From: Bog-756 sp963727955 | GTDB taxonomy: Bacteria; Actinomycetota; Acidimicrobiia; Acidimicrobiales; RAAP-2 | Reading direction: 5' to 3' | DNA length: 64,000 bases | NCBI GenBank assembly: GCA_963727955.1 | Contig: CAVSII010000006.1 | Location: 14,724-78,723 of the forward strand | Shown: positions 1-8,948 of the stretch, one piece after another | Layout: every line of letters begins with the position of its first letter | Numbering within the stretch: position 1 is the first letter of the stretch | Made by a program: the position numbers and the translations under genes | Notes under the pieces: generated by a model | What the model was told of the DNA's origin: nothing | Seen by the model: only the letters and a program-made list of their open reading frames with translations | Database searches by the model: none

Positions 1-434
1 CTGCTGTCACTGTCTCTACCATGCGGACCTGCTCCTCTGTGATAGTCGACCCCGGGCCTTCTGGCCGGGTGGTGAAGCCCTCGAATCCAACCGGCGGGGC
101 GATGATCCCGGCCGACCCGCCGACCCTCTGCTGCTCCTCCCGCTGCTTCTGGGCCGCTTCTTCGCCGAAGCGCTCGAAGGGCAGGCTGGCGGCCCGGCCG
201 GCCGAGGCGATGGCGGCCACCTTGGTCCGGGCCCCCAGCACGTAGATGAGTAGGCCGACCAGAGGGAGGAGGAGGATGAGGACCAGATGGGCCGCTCTGC
301 TCTCTTGGGCCCGCTTCCAGGCCCATCCGGGCAGACGGAGGCAATCGATGGCCCCGATGACCATGGCCAGAGCGGTGATGAAGCCCACCAGCTCGAGAGT
401 GAAGATGCTTGGACCTGCAATTGCTCCGGTCATG
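1..434 (-). CDS. Small membrane protein with PLDc_N-like hairpin (3' end outside window)
   Basis: The gene runs off the left edge, so only its first 144 codons are seen. An AGGAGG Shine-Dalgarno sequence lies 8 nt before the ATG, which fixes the start. The product begins with an external stretch, a first membrane segment (about residues 10-30, ELVGFITALAMVIGAIDC), a basic loop with a Trp-rich WAWKRA patch, and a second membrane segment (about 47-67, HLVLILLLPLVGLLIYVLGA). This two-helix layout with conserved Leu/Pro and a basic end is what the PLDc_N (phospholipase D nuclease N-terminal) family of small membrane proteins looks like. A soluble Glu/Gln-rich tail follows. No catalytic motif is visible, and no function is inferred. 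Confidence 0.7.
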
Positions 435-739
435 GACCCAGCCTCCTGTTGGTACCGATTCTCTCCATCGGCGATGTCGAGTTCGACATCGCCTTACTGC
501 TGCATCACTGCGTCCGCCGCGGCCTGGGCCGTGGCCTTATCTACTTCCGGATCTACTTCCGGCTGCGTCGTGGCTGGACGCTCACAAGTTGATGACTGAG
601 TGCAGTTATGAGAATTATCGGTACTACAGGCACTTCCGAATCAACACTCTTAGTGTTTACCAAACCACTACCAGTAGTCAAGGGCGATGGGTTTCTATTC
701 GGTTTCAGTTTGTCGGTGGTCCACCCAGCGTTCGATCGG
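435..739. other. Intergenic stretch with hairpin and short tandem repeat
   Basis: No convincing gene. It holds a perfect 12-bp tandem repeat (ATCTACTTCCGG twice, 539-562), a small perfect hairpin (AACACT-ctt-AGTGTT, 643-657), and a patch (about 600-680) clearly richer in A+T than its surroundings. This lies upstream of the leftward membrane-protein gene and downstream of dnaE2, so the AT-rich part may carry a promoter for the former. Confidence 0.4.
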
Positions 740-3700
740 TCAGCGGAAGTCCCGTGACGCCGGCACCGGGCCCAGGGCCAGTGGTTCGAACCGCTCGGCC
801 ACCAGTGTCATCGATCCCTCGGACCGCTCGATCCGTCCCCGCACCAGGAGGGCGGGGGAGGAGCGGGCCACCGGTCTCCACCGGACCCAGGCGCCCCGCG
901 AGCAGACCACGTTGACCATGCCGGTCTCGTCCTCGAGGTTCAAGAACACGGCACCGTTGGCACTCTCGGGTTGCTGGCGGTGGGTCACCACCCCCCCGAC
1001 GGTGATCCGGTCGCCGGCCGGTCGTGACGTCAGAGCGGCTGTGGGGAGCACGCCGCGCCGGTCCAACCCGCTCCGGGCCAGCTCCATGGCCGTCACCTCG
1101 GGGGTCATCCCGAGCGACCACAGGGCGTCGGCCACCTCCTCCCAGTCGGTGGGGGCAGGGAGGGGCGGCGGGTCGGCTCCGGTGACCACACCGGGGAGGC
1201 GGTCGGCCGTGGACTGGGCCGCTGCCCCCGCCCCCCATACCCGGGACCGTCGGTCGGCCGGGCGCCCCCTGTCCTCCGTGGTCCGGCCGGCCAGGCAGTC
1301 GAGGGCCCCGGCCGTGGCCAGCGCCTCCAACTGGGCCCGGGTCACCCCGGCCCGTCGCACCAGGTCCTCCATGCCGGTCCACGGGCGTCCCTCCTCGATC
1401 CGGGTGGCCGTCTCCTCGCCCACGCCGCGCACCGAGGAGATCCCGAGCCGGAGGGCCGCCTCGGCCGGCGCCGGGCCGTTCTCTCCTCTTGCTCCTTCTG
1501 CTGTTCTCTCTGTTGCTTTCTCCGTTTCTTTCCCTTCTTCTTTTGCGACCGGTTCGAGCCCGGCCGCCGCCCCGCCCCGGTTGACGTCGGGCCGCCGTAC
1601 CTCCACCCCGTGGCGCCGGGCGTCGGCCACCAGGCTCTGGGGGGACCAGAACCCCATGGGTTGGGCGTTCAACAGGCCGGCGGTGAAGGCGGCCGGATAG
1701 TGCACCTTGCACCAGGCGGTGGCGTAGACCAGATGGGCGAAGGCCACCGAGTGGCTTTCGGGGAAACCGAAGTTGGCGAAGGCGGCCAGGGCCACGTAGA
1801 CCTGCTCGGCCACCTCCTCGGACACCCCCCGGCCGGCCATGCCGGCGAACAGCCGGTCACGCAGGCGGGCCATCCGTTCCCCCGACCGCTTGGCGCTCAT
1901 GGCCTGGCGCAGCTCGTCCGCCTCGGTGGGGGTGAACCCGGCCACGTCGATGGCGATCTGCATGAGCTGCTCCTGGAAGAGAGGGACCCCGAGGGTGCGT
2001 TCCAGGGCCGGTTGGAGCAGCGGGTGCAGATAGCGGACCGGCTCCTCCCCGTTGCGCCGCCGGATGTAGGGGTGGACGGCGTTCCCCTGGATGGGGCCGG
2101 GGCGGATGAGGGCGATCTCGATGGCCAGGTCGTAGAAGCACCGGGGCTGGACCCGGGGCAGGGTGTTCATCTGGGCCCGCGACTCCACCTGGAACACCCC
2201 CACCGTGTCGGCCCGGCACAACAGGTCGTAGACGGCGGGCTCCTGTTCGAGGCGGGCCAGGTCGATGGTCCGGTGGTGGAAGGCCCCGACCAGATCGATC
2301 ATGTGGTGCAGGGCGGTGAGCATGCCCAGGCCCAGCAGGTCGAACTTGACCAGTCCGATGGCGGCGCAGTCGTCCTTGTCCCACTGCAGCACGGTGCGGC
2401 CCGGCATCCGTCCCCACTCCACCGGGCAGACCTCGACCACCGGGCGGTCGCAGATGACCATGCCCCCCGAGTGGATGCCGAGGTGGCGGGGGAAGTCGAG
2501 CAGTTCGGTGCTCAGGGTCTGCACCGGGCCCGGTAGGTCCTGTCGTTCCCCGAGCGGCTCGCCCCGGTCGACCGACTTGGCCCACCCGTCGACCTCCTCG
2601 AGGCCGTACCCGAGGGCCTTGCCCATGTCGCGCAGGGCCGAGCGGGAGCGGTAGGTGATCACGTTGGCCACCTGGGCGGCGTGCCGCCGGCCGTAGCGCT
2701 TGTAGACGTACTGGATGGCCTCCTCCCGTCGGCCCGACTCGATGTCGACGTCGATGTCCGGTGGTCCGTCGCGGGCGGGGGAGAGGAAGCGCTCGAACAG
2801 CAGGCCGAGGGAGACGGCGTCGACGTTGGTGATGCCCAGGGCGTAACAGACGGCCGAGGTGGCGGCCGAGCCCCGACCCTGACAGAGGATGTCGTTCTTC
2901 CGGCAGAAGGTCACGATGTCCCACACGGTGAGGAAGTAGCCGGGGAACCCGAGGGCGCCGATGATGTCCAGTTCGCGGTCGAGCTGGTCCCAGGCGCCGC
3001 CTACCCGTTCGGCGCCACGGGGACCGTAACGGTCGGTGGCCCCCTGTCGGACCAGCTCGACCAGCCAGCTCTGCTCGGTGTGCCCGGGGGGGACGGGGAA
3101 GTCGGGCAGCCGGGGTGCCACCAGGCGCAGGTCGAAGGCGCACTGGGCGGCGATGGCGGCCGCCTGCTCGACGGCACCGGGCCACCGGGCGAACCGCCGC
3201 TGTTGTTCCGCCTCCCCCCGCAGGCAGGCGGTGGCCGAGGGGGGCAGCCATCCCTCCAGGTCGGCCAGTGTGCGCCGGGCCCGCACGGCGGCCAGGGCGG
3301 TGGCCAGGGGGAACCGGGCCGGTGTGGCGTAGTGGACGTTGTTGGTGGCCACCGGGTCCACCCCCCGGACGGTGGCCAGCAGGGCCAGGGCGTCGTTGCG
3401 GGTGGTGTCGATGGGGTCGCCGTGGTCCCACAGCTCGACGGCCAGACGGTGGCGGCCGAACCGCCCGATGAGCTGGTCGAGGACGTGCCCGGCGGCGGCC
3501 GGCCCACCGGTGGTGAGGGCGGTGGCCAGCGCCCCCTTGCGGCACCCGGTGAGGATGTGCCAGTGGTCCCCGTGGTGATCGGACAGGGCGTCGAGGGTGA
3601 CCACCGGCCGCCCTTTCTCCCCCCGGCCAGATGGGCCTCGGCGATGACCTGGCTCAGGCGGGCGTACCCCTCGGGGTCGCGGGCCAGCACCACCAGATGG

Positions 3701-3960
3701 GTGCCGTCGGGATCGGGGACGCCGGTGCGCAGAGGCCCGGGGGTGGACCCGGTGACGGTGAGCTCGGCCCCGAAGACGGTGGGCAGGCCGACGGCCCGGG
3801 CCGCCTCGGCAAAGCGGACCACCCCGTAGAGGCCGTTGTGGTCGGTGAGGGCCAGGGCCGACAATCCCAGCCCGGCCGCCGCCCCGACCAGCTCTTCGGG
3901 ATGGCTGGCCCCGTCGAGGAAGGAGAAGTTGGAGTGGGCGTGGAGTTCGGCGTAGGCCAT
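740..3960 (-). CDS. dnaE2: Error-prone DNA polymerase III alpha subunit DnaE2 (ImuC), with one frame break
   Basis: Translesion polymerase of the SOS mutagenesis complex; it works with ImuA' and ImuB and extends DNA past lesions. The ATG chosen gives MAYAELHAHSNFSFLDGAS, the typical DnaE2 PHP-domain start. Further on are the polymerase core with the catalytic Asp motif (PPDIDVDIESGRREE), helix-hairpin-helix residues and a C-terminal OB fold (ITVGGVVTHRQQ). Full length after correction is about 1073 aa, normal for the family. The frame breaks near codon 113 at a run of six C (3619-3624, + strand); one more base would restore HLAGGEKGRPVVTLDAL. A purine-rich low-complexity insert (KEEGKETEKATERTAEGA, about 1480-1550) forms a variable linker before LRLGISSVRGVG. 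The gene starts 13 nt after imuB and is certainly in the same operon. Confidence 0.93.
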
Positions 3961-3973
3961 GGTGGGCGGGCCG

Positions 3974-5143
3974 TCATCCGTAGGTGGCTTCGACCCACCA
4001 GCGGCCCCGTTCGGCCAGCAGGAGATGAGCGTCGGCACCGGCCACCGCCTGGAGCCGGGCGCTGCGTCGACGGGTCCGCGACCACCACCGCTCGTCGCAC
4101 GGCCACGGACCGGCCCAGGCGGTCACCGCCGACCACGGACCCTTCTCCACCGACAGTCGGCAGGGGTGGGCGGTGAGCAGCCCCCGCCCCGACACCGACA
4201 CCGCCCGCCCGTCCTCGTCGGCCAGCTCGGCCGACAGGGGGGAGGGGTGGACCACCACCGGGGCCGGCGGAGGGATCCGACCGGGCCAGGGGGCACCGAG
4301 GTCGGCCCCCTCGGGGGACGGACCGGCGTTCCAGGTGACGAAGCGGGCCCGCTGGGCCGGGCCGCGGCCCCCCTGCAGGCGGGCCGTGACCACCCCGTCG
4401 GGGCCGAGGAGGTCGGCCACCGCCCCCAGGGCACGGGCCGCCCGGGTGTCGGCCTCGCTGGTCCCGCCCCAGAACTGGGGCTCACCCACTGTTTCTTTGA
4501 CAGAGGCGGCTTCTCGACAGACACGTCTCTTGACAGAGGCGGCGTTGACGGACGCGGTCTTTTCGACAGAGGCGGTGTCTTCGACAGACAGGCGGCGACG
4601 CCGTTCGTCGACCCGACGGGCGGCCGCCGGTTGGCGTAGTCCGGTCAGTTCGCCGCTGCGCCCGCCGGCCACCCGGTGGCAGGCCACCCCGTCGGCCCCG
4701 AACCGGCCCAGCACATGGGACTCGGGGAGGGCGGCGAAGTCCCCCAGGGTGCGCAGTCCCAGCCGGTCCAACAGCTCGGCCAGCTCGGGACGGTCGAGGA
4801 CGGCCAGCGGGAAAGGAGCCAGGAACTCCGGTGTGGTGCCCGGGGGGACGATGCACTGGGTACGGGCGGCCAGCAGGGCGGCGAACAACCCGTCGGCCAC
4901 CCCGACCTTTACCGGAGTGACGGCGGCGGCGGCTTCGGCGAGGGACAGGGCCAGCTTCTCTTCGCCACCGAAATAGCGGGCCGGTCCGCGGGCGGGGAGC
5001 GAGCAGATGCCCGACCCGACCACGGTGACCCACGGGCAGTAGGCCTCGGTGGCCTCGATGACCCGGAGGAAGGAGCGCAGGACGGTCCCGCTCTCGTCTT
5101 CCTCGAGGAGGTGCGGACAACGCACCACGACCAGACGGTTCAT
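3974..5143 (-). CDS. imuB: ImuB, catalytically inactive Y-family polymerase-like adaptor
   Basis: Non-catalytic Y-family homologue that bridges DnaE2, ImuA' and the beta clamp in actinobacterial SOS mutagenesis. The N-terminus (MNRLVVVRCPHL, then CPWVTVVGSGICSLPARGPARYFGGEE) follows ImuB, and lacks the acidic metal-binding residues of active Y polymerases. Helix-hairpin-helix residues (LAELLDRLGLRTLGDFAALP) follow at about 165-185. The 389-aa product is shorter than most ImuB proteins (often about 500 aa). Just after the HhH region there is a 30-residue low-complexity stretch with repeated ASV/VEKTASV units, caused by short DNA repeats (4493-4590). The start overlaps the imuA' stop by ATGA, so the two are translationally coupled. 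Confidence 0.9.
   Translation of the reverse strand: MNRLVVVRCPHLLEEDESGTVLRSFLRVIEATEAYCPWVTVVGSGICSLPARGPARYFGGEEKLALSLAEAAAAVTPVKVGVADGLFAALLAARTQCIVPPGTTPEFLAPFPLAVLDRPELAELLDRLGLRTLGDFAALPESHVLGRFGADGVACHRVAGGRSGELTGLRQPAAARRVDERRRRLSVEDTASVEKTASVNAASVKRRVCREAASVKETVGEPQFWGGTSEADTRAARALGAVADLLGPDGVVTARLQGGRGPAQRARFVTWNAGPSPEGADLGAPWPGRIPPPAPVVVHPSPLSAELADEDGRAVSVSGRGLLTAHPCRLSVEKGPWSAVTAWAGPWPCDERWWSRTRRRSARLQAVAGADAHLLLAERGRWWVEATYG
4493..4590. repeat. Degenerate TCGACAGAGGCGG repeats inside imuB
   Basis: About six imperfect 15-18 nt units built on TTCGACAGAGGCGGT or TTGACAGAGGCGG follow one another. They are translated in imuB as a linker without recognisable fold. Similar TCGAC-centred short repeats occur at 27182-27270 and 42361-42525. 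Confidence 0.7.
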
Positions 5144-5931
5144 GCCGGTCCTGCCGGTGCCGCCTCCACCGGTCCGGTCGGTGCGCCGTCGGTGTCGTCG
5201 CCCTCGACCACCGCCCCGGTGGTCGAGGGCAGCCAGAGATGGCAGCGACGAGGCGGTCCGACGACCGCCGTCCGGTGGCGGTGAGGGTCATCCGTCGCCG
5301 GTACAGATAGCCGTCGCCGGTGCCGAGCGCCGTCCCAGCGGGTGTCGGTCACCTCCAGGTGGACGTCGGGCGGGACCGGCCATCCTGCCCGCCCGCTCAC
5401 CACCAGCACCGACCGGCGGTCCCGGGCCCGGGCCACCAACCGGCGGGCCATGGCCGGACGGGGAGGGAAGGGAGGGAAGAGGACCACCAGGTCGACGCCG
5501 TCGATCACCGCCGCGGTCACCTCGGCCCAGGCGGCCTGGGGCCGGGGGACCACGGCCAACCGGTCGAGGTCGATGCCGATGTCGTGGGCGGCCACCGCCC
5601 CGAGCCCGTCCAGACCGACCAGAGCGCACCACGAACCTGCCGCCGATGCCGCCGCCACCAGGGCCAGGGCCACGCTCACCGACCCCCCGGGCTGAAGGCC
5701 GGCCCCACCGCCGGTGGCCCGGCCACCCACCACGATGGTGGTCCCCCGACGCAGTCCACCGTCGGGGAACAGCCCGGCCAGGGGAGGGGCGACCGGCAGG
5801 AGACGGGTCTGGCTGGCGGCCAGGGGACGGGCCCGCTCGGCCAGGAGAGCCAGCGACTCCCGGGTCCGGGCGGTGTCAGTGGAGTCGGCTTCCGACCGGT
5901 CGACGGCCGGACCGGGCGAGGTTACGAACAT
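5140..5931 (-). CDS. imuA': ImuA'-type RecA-fold protein, first gene of the SOS mutagenesis operon
   Basis: Partner of ImuB and DnaE2 in translesion synthesis; RecA/SulA-like fold. The 263-aa product has a Gly-rich region after GLFPDGGLRRGTTIVVGG at the place of the Walker A loop, then SVALALVAAASAAGSWCALVGLDGL, and VDLVVLFPPF as the Walker B-like strand. The ATG lies inside the LexA box, with the -10 hexamer TACTAT only 7 nt upstream, which argues for a leaderless transcript. No better in-frame start exists nearby. The C-terminal tail is Pro/Ala-rich and overlaps imuB by 4 nt. Confidence 0.82.
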   Translation of the reverse strand: MFVTSPGPAVDRSEADSTDTARTRESLALLAERARPLAASQTRLLPVAPPLAGLFPDGGLRRGTTIVVGGRATGGGAGLQPGGSVSVALALVAAASAAGSWCALVGLDGLGAVAAHDIGIDLDRLAVVPRPQAAWAEVTAAVIDGVDLVVLFPPFPPRPAMARRLVARARDRRSVLVVSGRAGWPVPPDVHLEVTDTRWDGARHRRRLSVPATDDPHRHRTAVVGPPRRCHLWLPSTTGAVVEGDDTDGAPTGPVEAAPAGPA

Positions 5932-5944
5932 ATGTTCGATAGTA
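5925..5944 (-). promoter_or_regulatory. SOS (LexA) box and -10 element of the imuA'-imuB-dnaE2 operon
   Basis: CGAACATATGTTCG (5925-5938) is a perfect 14-bp palindrome that fits the Gram-positive LexA consensus CGAACRNRYGTTCG. The hexamer TACTAT (5939-5944, minus strand) abuts it, and the imuA' ATG is formed by the centre of the box. LexA bound here would cover both the -10 and the transcription start, so one box should control all three genes. Confidence 0.92.
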
Positions 5945-6085
5945 CCCACCCGTCGGCCGTTCTGCCCAGGCCGATGTCGGGTGCGGCAGCGGGGCGGCCG
6001 GCGGCCGTTGGTCGCACCATTGATTGTCGTCTGCGGCTCGGATAAGTTCGGGGGGACAGCGGCGCGTCGACTGGCGGGTCGGGCC

Positions 6086-6672
6086 ATGCTGTTCGCCGTG
6101 AACGGGACCATCGAGACCGAACGACTCCTGCTGCGCCCGTTCGTCGAGCGACGACCGGCGACGACCTGTGGCGGCTGCACGCCGAGGAGTCCTTCTGGTG
6201 GTACCCCTTGCGCCGGGCCATGACGCCGGCCGAGTCGGAGGGTTTCCTCCTCCGGGTGCTGGCCGACACCGCCGACCCCGGACGCCCGGCCTTCCACGCC
6301 GTCATCGAGCGGTCCAGCGGGGCCCTCATCGGGTGGGCGGGATTGTCGGTGCCCGACTTCCTCCCCGAGGTGCTCCCCGCCGTCGAGGTCGGATGGCGCT
6401 TCGGGCCTGACCACCGCGGCCGGGGGTACGCCACCGAGGCCGGTACCGCCGCCCTGCGGTGGGGTTTCGAGGATCTCGGGCTCGACGCGGTGGTGTCCAT
6501 CTTCGAGCCGGACAACGTGGCCTCGGGGCGGGTCATGGACCGGCTCGGTTTCGACGCCGGTTTCGCCACCACCCACCCCGGCCGGGGACTCCCCCTGGTG
6601 GTCCGCACCCTGACCGTGGCCGACTGGCGGGCCGGCATCGGGGACCGTGCCATCGCCTCCCGCCGGCCGTAG
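6086..6672 (+). CDS. GNAT N-acetyltransferase (RimJ/RimL type), one frame break
   Basis: Acetyl-CoA dependent N-acetyltransferase of the RimJ/RimL-like group, substrate unknown. The first part reads TIETERLLLRPFV, the classic strand-1 motif; after a frame change between 6142 and 6162 it continues DDLWRLHAEESFWWYPLRRAM. The acetyl-CoA loop is GPDHRGRGYATEAG (Q/RxxGxG/A type) and is followed by the family motif EPDNVASGRVMDRLGF. A single missing base would join both halves. Start ATG 6086 or GTG 6098 are both possible. The gene stands alone, on the strand opposite to imuA'. Confidence 0.75.
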
Positions 6673-6727
6673 TCCCACGTCGCGACATTGGGTGGCCAAA
6701 ATGATCGAAGACGGCGGTCGACGGCGC

Positions 6728-6862
6728 TACCATGACGGGACCAGAGAGAGGAGGTGGTCCAACTGAGCAGTCAACGTTTCGGGACCCTGGAGGTGGCTGG
6801 CCGCTGAGGCGGCTCGCTGTACCACCTGGCGAATCCCAGCCAGACACCCACCGGGCTACTTA
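6728..6862 (+). other. Structured element with 16-nt anti-SD complementarity and possible tiny ORF
   Basis: AGAGAGGAGGTGGTCC (6745-6760) can pair, allowing two G-U pairs, with the whole 3' tail of 16S rRNA. It is followed by a possible CTG start and 14 codons ending in RFGTLEVAGR before TGA (6763-6807); another frame from ATG 6732 gives a 43-residue Pro/Gly-rich peptide. ACCACCT (6821-6827) is complementary both to AGGTGGT inside the SD-like stretch (6752-6758) and to AGGTGG at 6791-6796, so two exclusive foldings exist; GCCGC/GCGGC forms an inner stem. A TACCAT hexamer (6728-6733) could be a -10. It lies between convergent genes, so it is not a leader of either. Confidence 0.4.
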
Positions 6863-6930
6863 GCCGGACCCAGGTCCCATCCGGCGCTTCACGGGGACCC
6901 CGGTGTACTCAAAAAATCAGCGAATTAGGC

Positions 6931-6960
6931 CTGCAGGGCGCCTCTCGAGGCGCCCTGCAG
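6931..6960 (-). terminator. Strong hairpin after the antiporter gene
   Basis: Perfect inverted repeat with 13-bp arms (CTGCAGGGCGCCT) and a 4-nt loop. On the minus strand a T6 run follows about 14 nt later. It lies 39 nt beyond the antiporter stop codon, and is probably its terminator, although the T-run is farther than usual. Confidence 0.5.
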
Positions 6961-6998
6961 TGCTGTCCGGGCTCAGCTTGTTTCGAGCATTGTTCTGC

Positions 6999-8605
6999 TC
7001 AGGGACGCATGGTCGTCTCGTCGAGGTCGAGGGCGGCCCGTACCTGGTCGGCCACCCTGTCGCTGATGCGCCGGCGGGCCAGGAGCTGATCAAGTTCGGT
7101 CCGCTCGGTGGCGATGACCTGCAGGCGGAGGTCACGCTCGGCCTCGCGGGACTCGGTGGCGACCTCGGTGTCGGCCTCATCACCCAGGCCGTTACCTGAG
7201 CCGTTGTCGGCCCCGATGACCTCGAGTCGGCGGTCGATGCGGGCCAGCTGCGACTCGTAGCCGGTGCGGAGACGGTCGACTACCTCCTCGGGGAACTGGT
7301 CGGACTGGCTCACGTCGTCGATGTGGCCGAGAGCCACCACCGTCAGCCGGCGTCGGGCCTCGGTGGTCAAGCAACAGGTCCTGCTGATCGCGGGTGACCA
7401 GGCCCAGCCGGCGGATGAGGGGCGGGAGGGTCAGACCCTGCCCGACCAGGGTGGCCACGATGACCCCGAAGGTCAGGAAGATGATCAGGTCGCGCTGGGG
7501 GAAGTCCTGGGGGAGGGCCAGGGCGGCGGCCAGTGACACCGCCCCCCGCATGCCGGCCCACCCGACCACGGTCGTCTCGCGCCACGAGCGGGCGGTGGCC
7601 TCGGTGGCACCGAACAGCCGCTGGCCGCCGGGCAGGGCGGTGGCTCCGAACATCCACACCATGCGAACCACGATGACCACACCGACCACAGCCAGTGACT
7701 CGACGGCCAGCGACCCGGACGTCCGGTTGGTCAGACTGTCGAGGATGGGGCGTAGCTCGAGTCCGACCAGAAGGAAGGACATGCCGGTCAGAAGGAACAC
7801 GATGAGGTCCCAAATCTCCCGCTGTTGCAACCGGGCCCCTGCCGTCAGCGAGCGCGAGCCGAAACGTCCGAAGACCAGGCCGGCGGCCACCACGGCCAGC
7901 ACCCCCGAGGCACCGATCTTGTCGGCCGGCAGGTAGGCGGCAAAGGGAAGGATGAGCAGCATGGTGTTCTCGATGACCGGTGTCTCGGTGAAGCGCAGCA
8001 GCCGGCTTCCGACCCACCCGACGACGATGCCGATGCCCAGGCCGACGGCCACGGCGAAGAAGAATTTGCCGGCCACGTCGGCCACGGTGAAGGCCGTCCC
8101 GACCGAGGCCACGGCCACCTGGTAGGCGGTCAGGGCGGTGGCGTCGTTCATCAGGCCCTCGCCCCCGAGGATGGTCACCAACCGGCGGGGCAAGCCGAGC
8201 TTGCCGGCGATCTGGGTGGCGGCCACCGAGTCGGGCGGGGACACGATGGCCCCGAGGGCGAAGGCCACCCCCCACTCCATGTTCCCGACCAGGGTGTGGA
8301 TGACCACGGCCACCACCACCATGGTGGCCAGCACCAACCCCACGGCCAACAGACAGGATGGGTCGCAGGTGGGTGCGCAGCTCGCGGGCCGAGGTGTCGA
8401 GGGAGGCGTCGTAGATGAGCGGGGGCAGGAAGACCAGTAGGAACAGGTCGGGTGCCAGCTGGACCTGGTGACGGACGGGCAGGACGGCCACCACCACCCC
8501 GGCCACCACCAGCAGGATGGGATAGGGGATGCGCACCCGGTCGGCGATGGTGGCGATGACCACCAGGCCGATGAGCAGCCCGATACCGTCGGCCAGGCTG
8601 ATCAC
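6999..8605 (-). CDS. Na+/H+ antiporter of the CPA1 (NhaP) type, two frame breaks
   Basis: Membrane cation:proton antiporter, about 535 aa when the frames are joined. The N-terminus (GIGLLIGLVVIATIADR, then PYPILLVVAGVV, then LVFLPPLIYDASLDTS) carries the CPA1 motif FLPPLIYDA. The central part has GAIVSPPDSVAA with the ion-binding Asp of CPA1 proteins, and GWAGMRGAVSLAAALALP, another family signature. The C-terminal cytosolic tail (RRLTVVALGHIDDVSQ onward) is charged and coiled-coil-like. The frame changes near 8350-8358 (one base missing) and near 7368-7371 (one base extra). A GTG start is used. It stands alone and converges on the GNAT side. Confidence 0.85.
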
Positions 8606-8881
8606 TTAGCTGCCCGGCCCACCCAGCGGCCCGGCCGCCGGTGGCCACAGGATCCGACCGGCCGTGGGTGCGGAGAAGGTCCTCCTGGCCTGGGCCACGT
8701 TTCATTCTCCCGATGCGATGTCGAGCGGACCCGAGGACCGCCCCCCGAGCGGTCAGTCTCGCCGCGCCTCCCGAGCCGGAGCGGCCATTTTCATCAAGTG
8801 ATGGGACGATCCTTGGTCACCTGGTGAGTCATATTTATAGCTGTTATATCCTGTTCTGCCATTAATAGTTATTTTTATATC
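8606..8881. other. Divergent intergenic region, AT-rich on the right
   Basis: Nothing coding is seen. From about 8820 the composition changes abruptly to AT-rich (TATTTATAG, TTATATC, ATTAATAGTTATTTTTATAT), unlike the rest of the window. This is the promoter area for the HipB-HipA gene, and perhaps a sign of horizontal acquisition. Confidence 0.5.
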
Positions 8882-8946
8882 TATAATCTTCTGTCGATAG
8901 TGACATGAGGTGGCCATACAGCCACTATCATGGCTATAGGAGGCAG
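8882..8946 (+). promoter_or_regulatory. Promoter, operator-like inverted repeat and RBS of the hipBA fusion
   Basis: TATAAT (8882-8887) is a consensus -10. Downstream of the expected start of transcription lies an inverted repeat, GATAGTG (8896-8902) and CACTATC (8923-8929), with 20 nt between the arms. HipB proteins bind such palindromes to autorepress. AGGAGG (8939-8943 region) gives a strong ribosome binding site 5-6 nt before ATG. Confidence 0.65.
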
Positions 8947-8948
8947 AA

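Noticed and set aside
1610..2536. Long open frames antisense to dnaE2
   Set aside because: Shadow frames caused by high GC at third positions; no family pattern.
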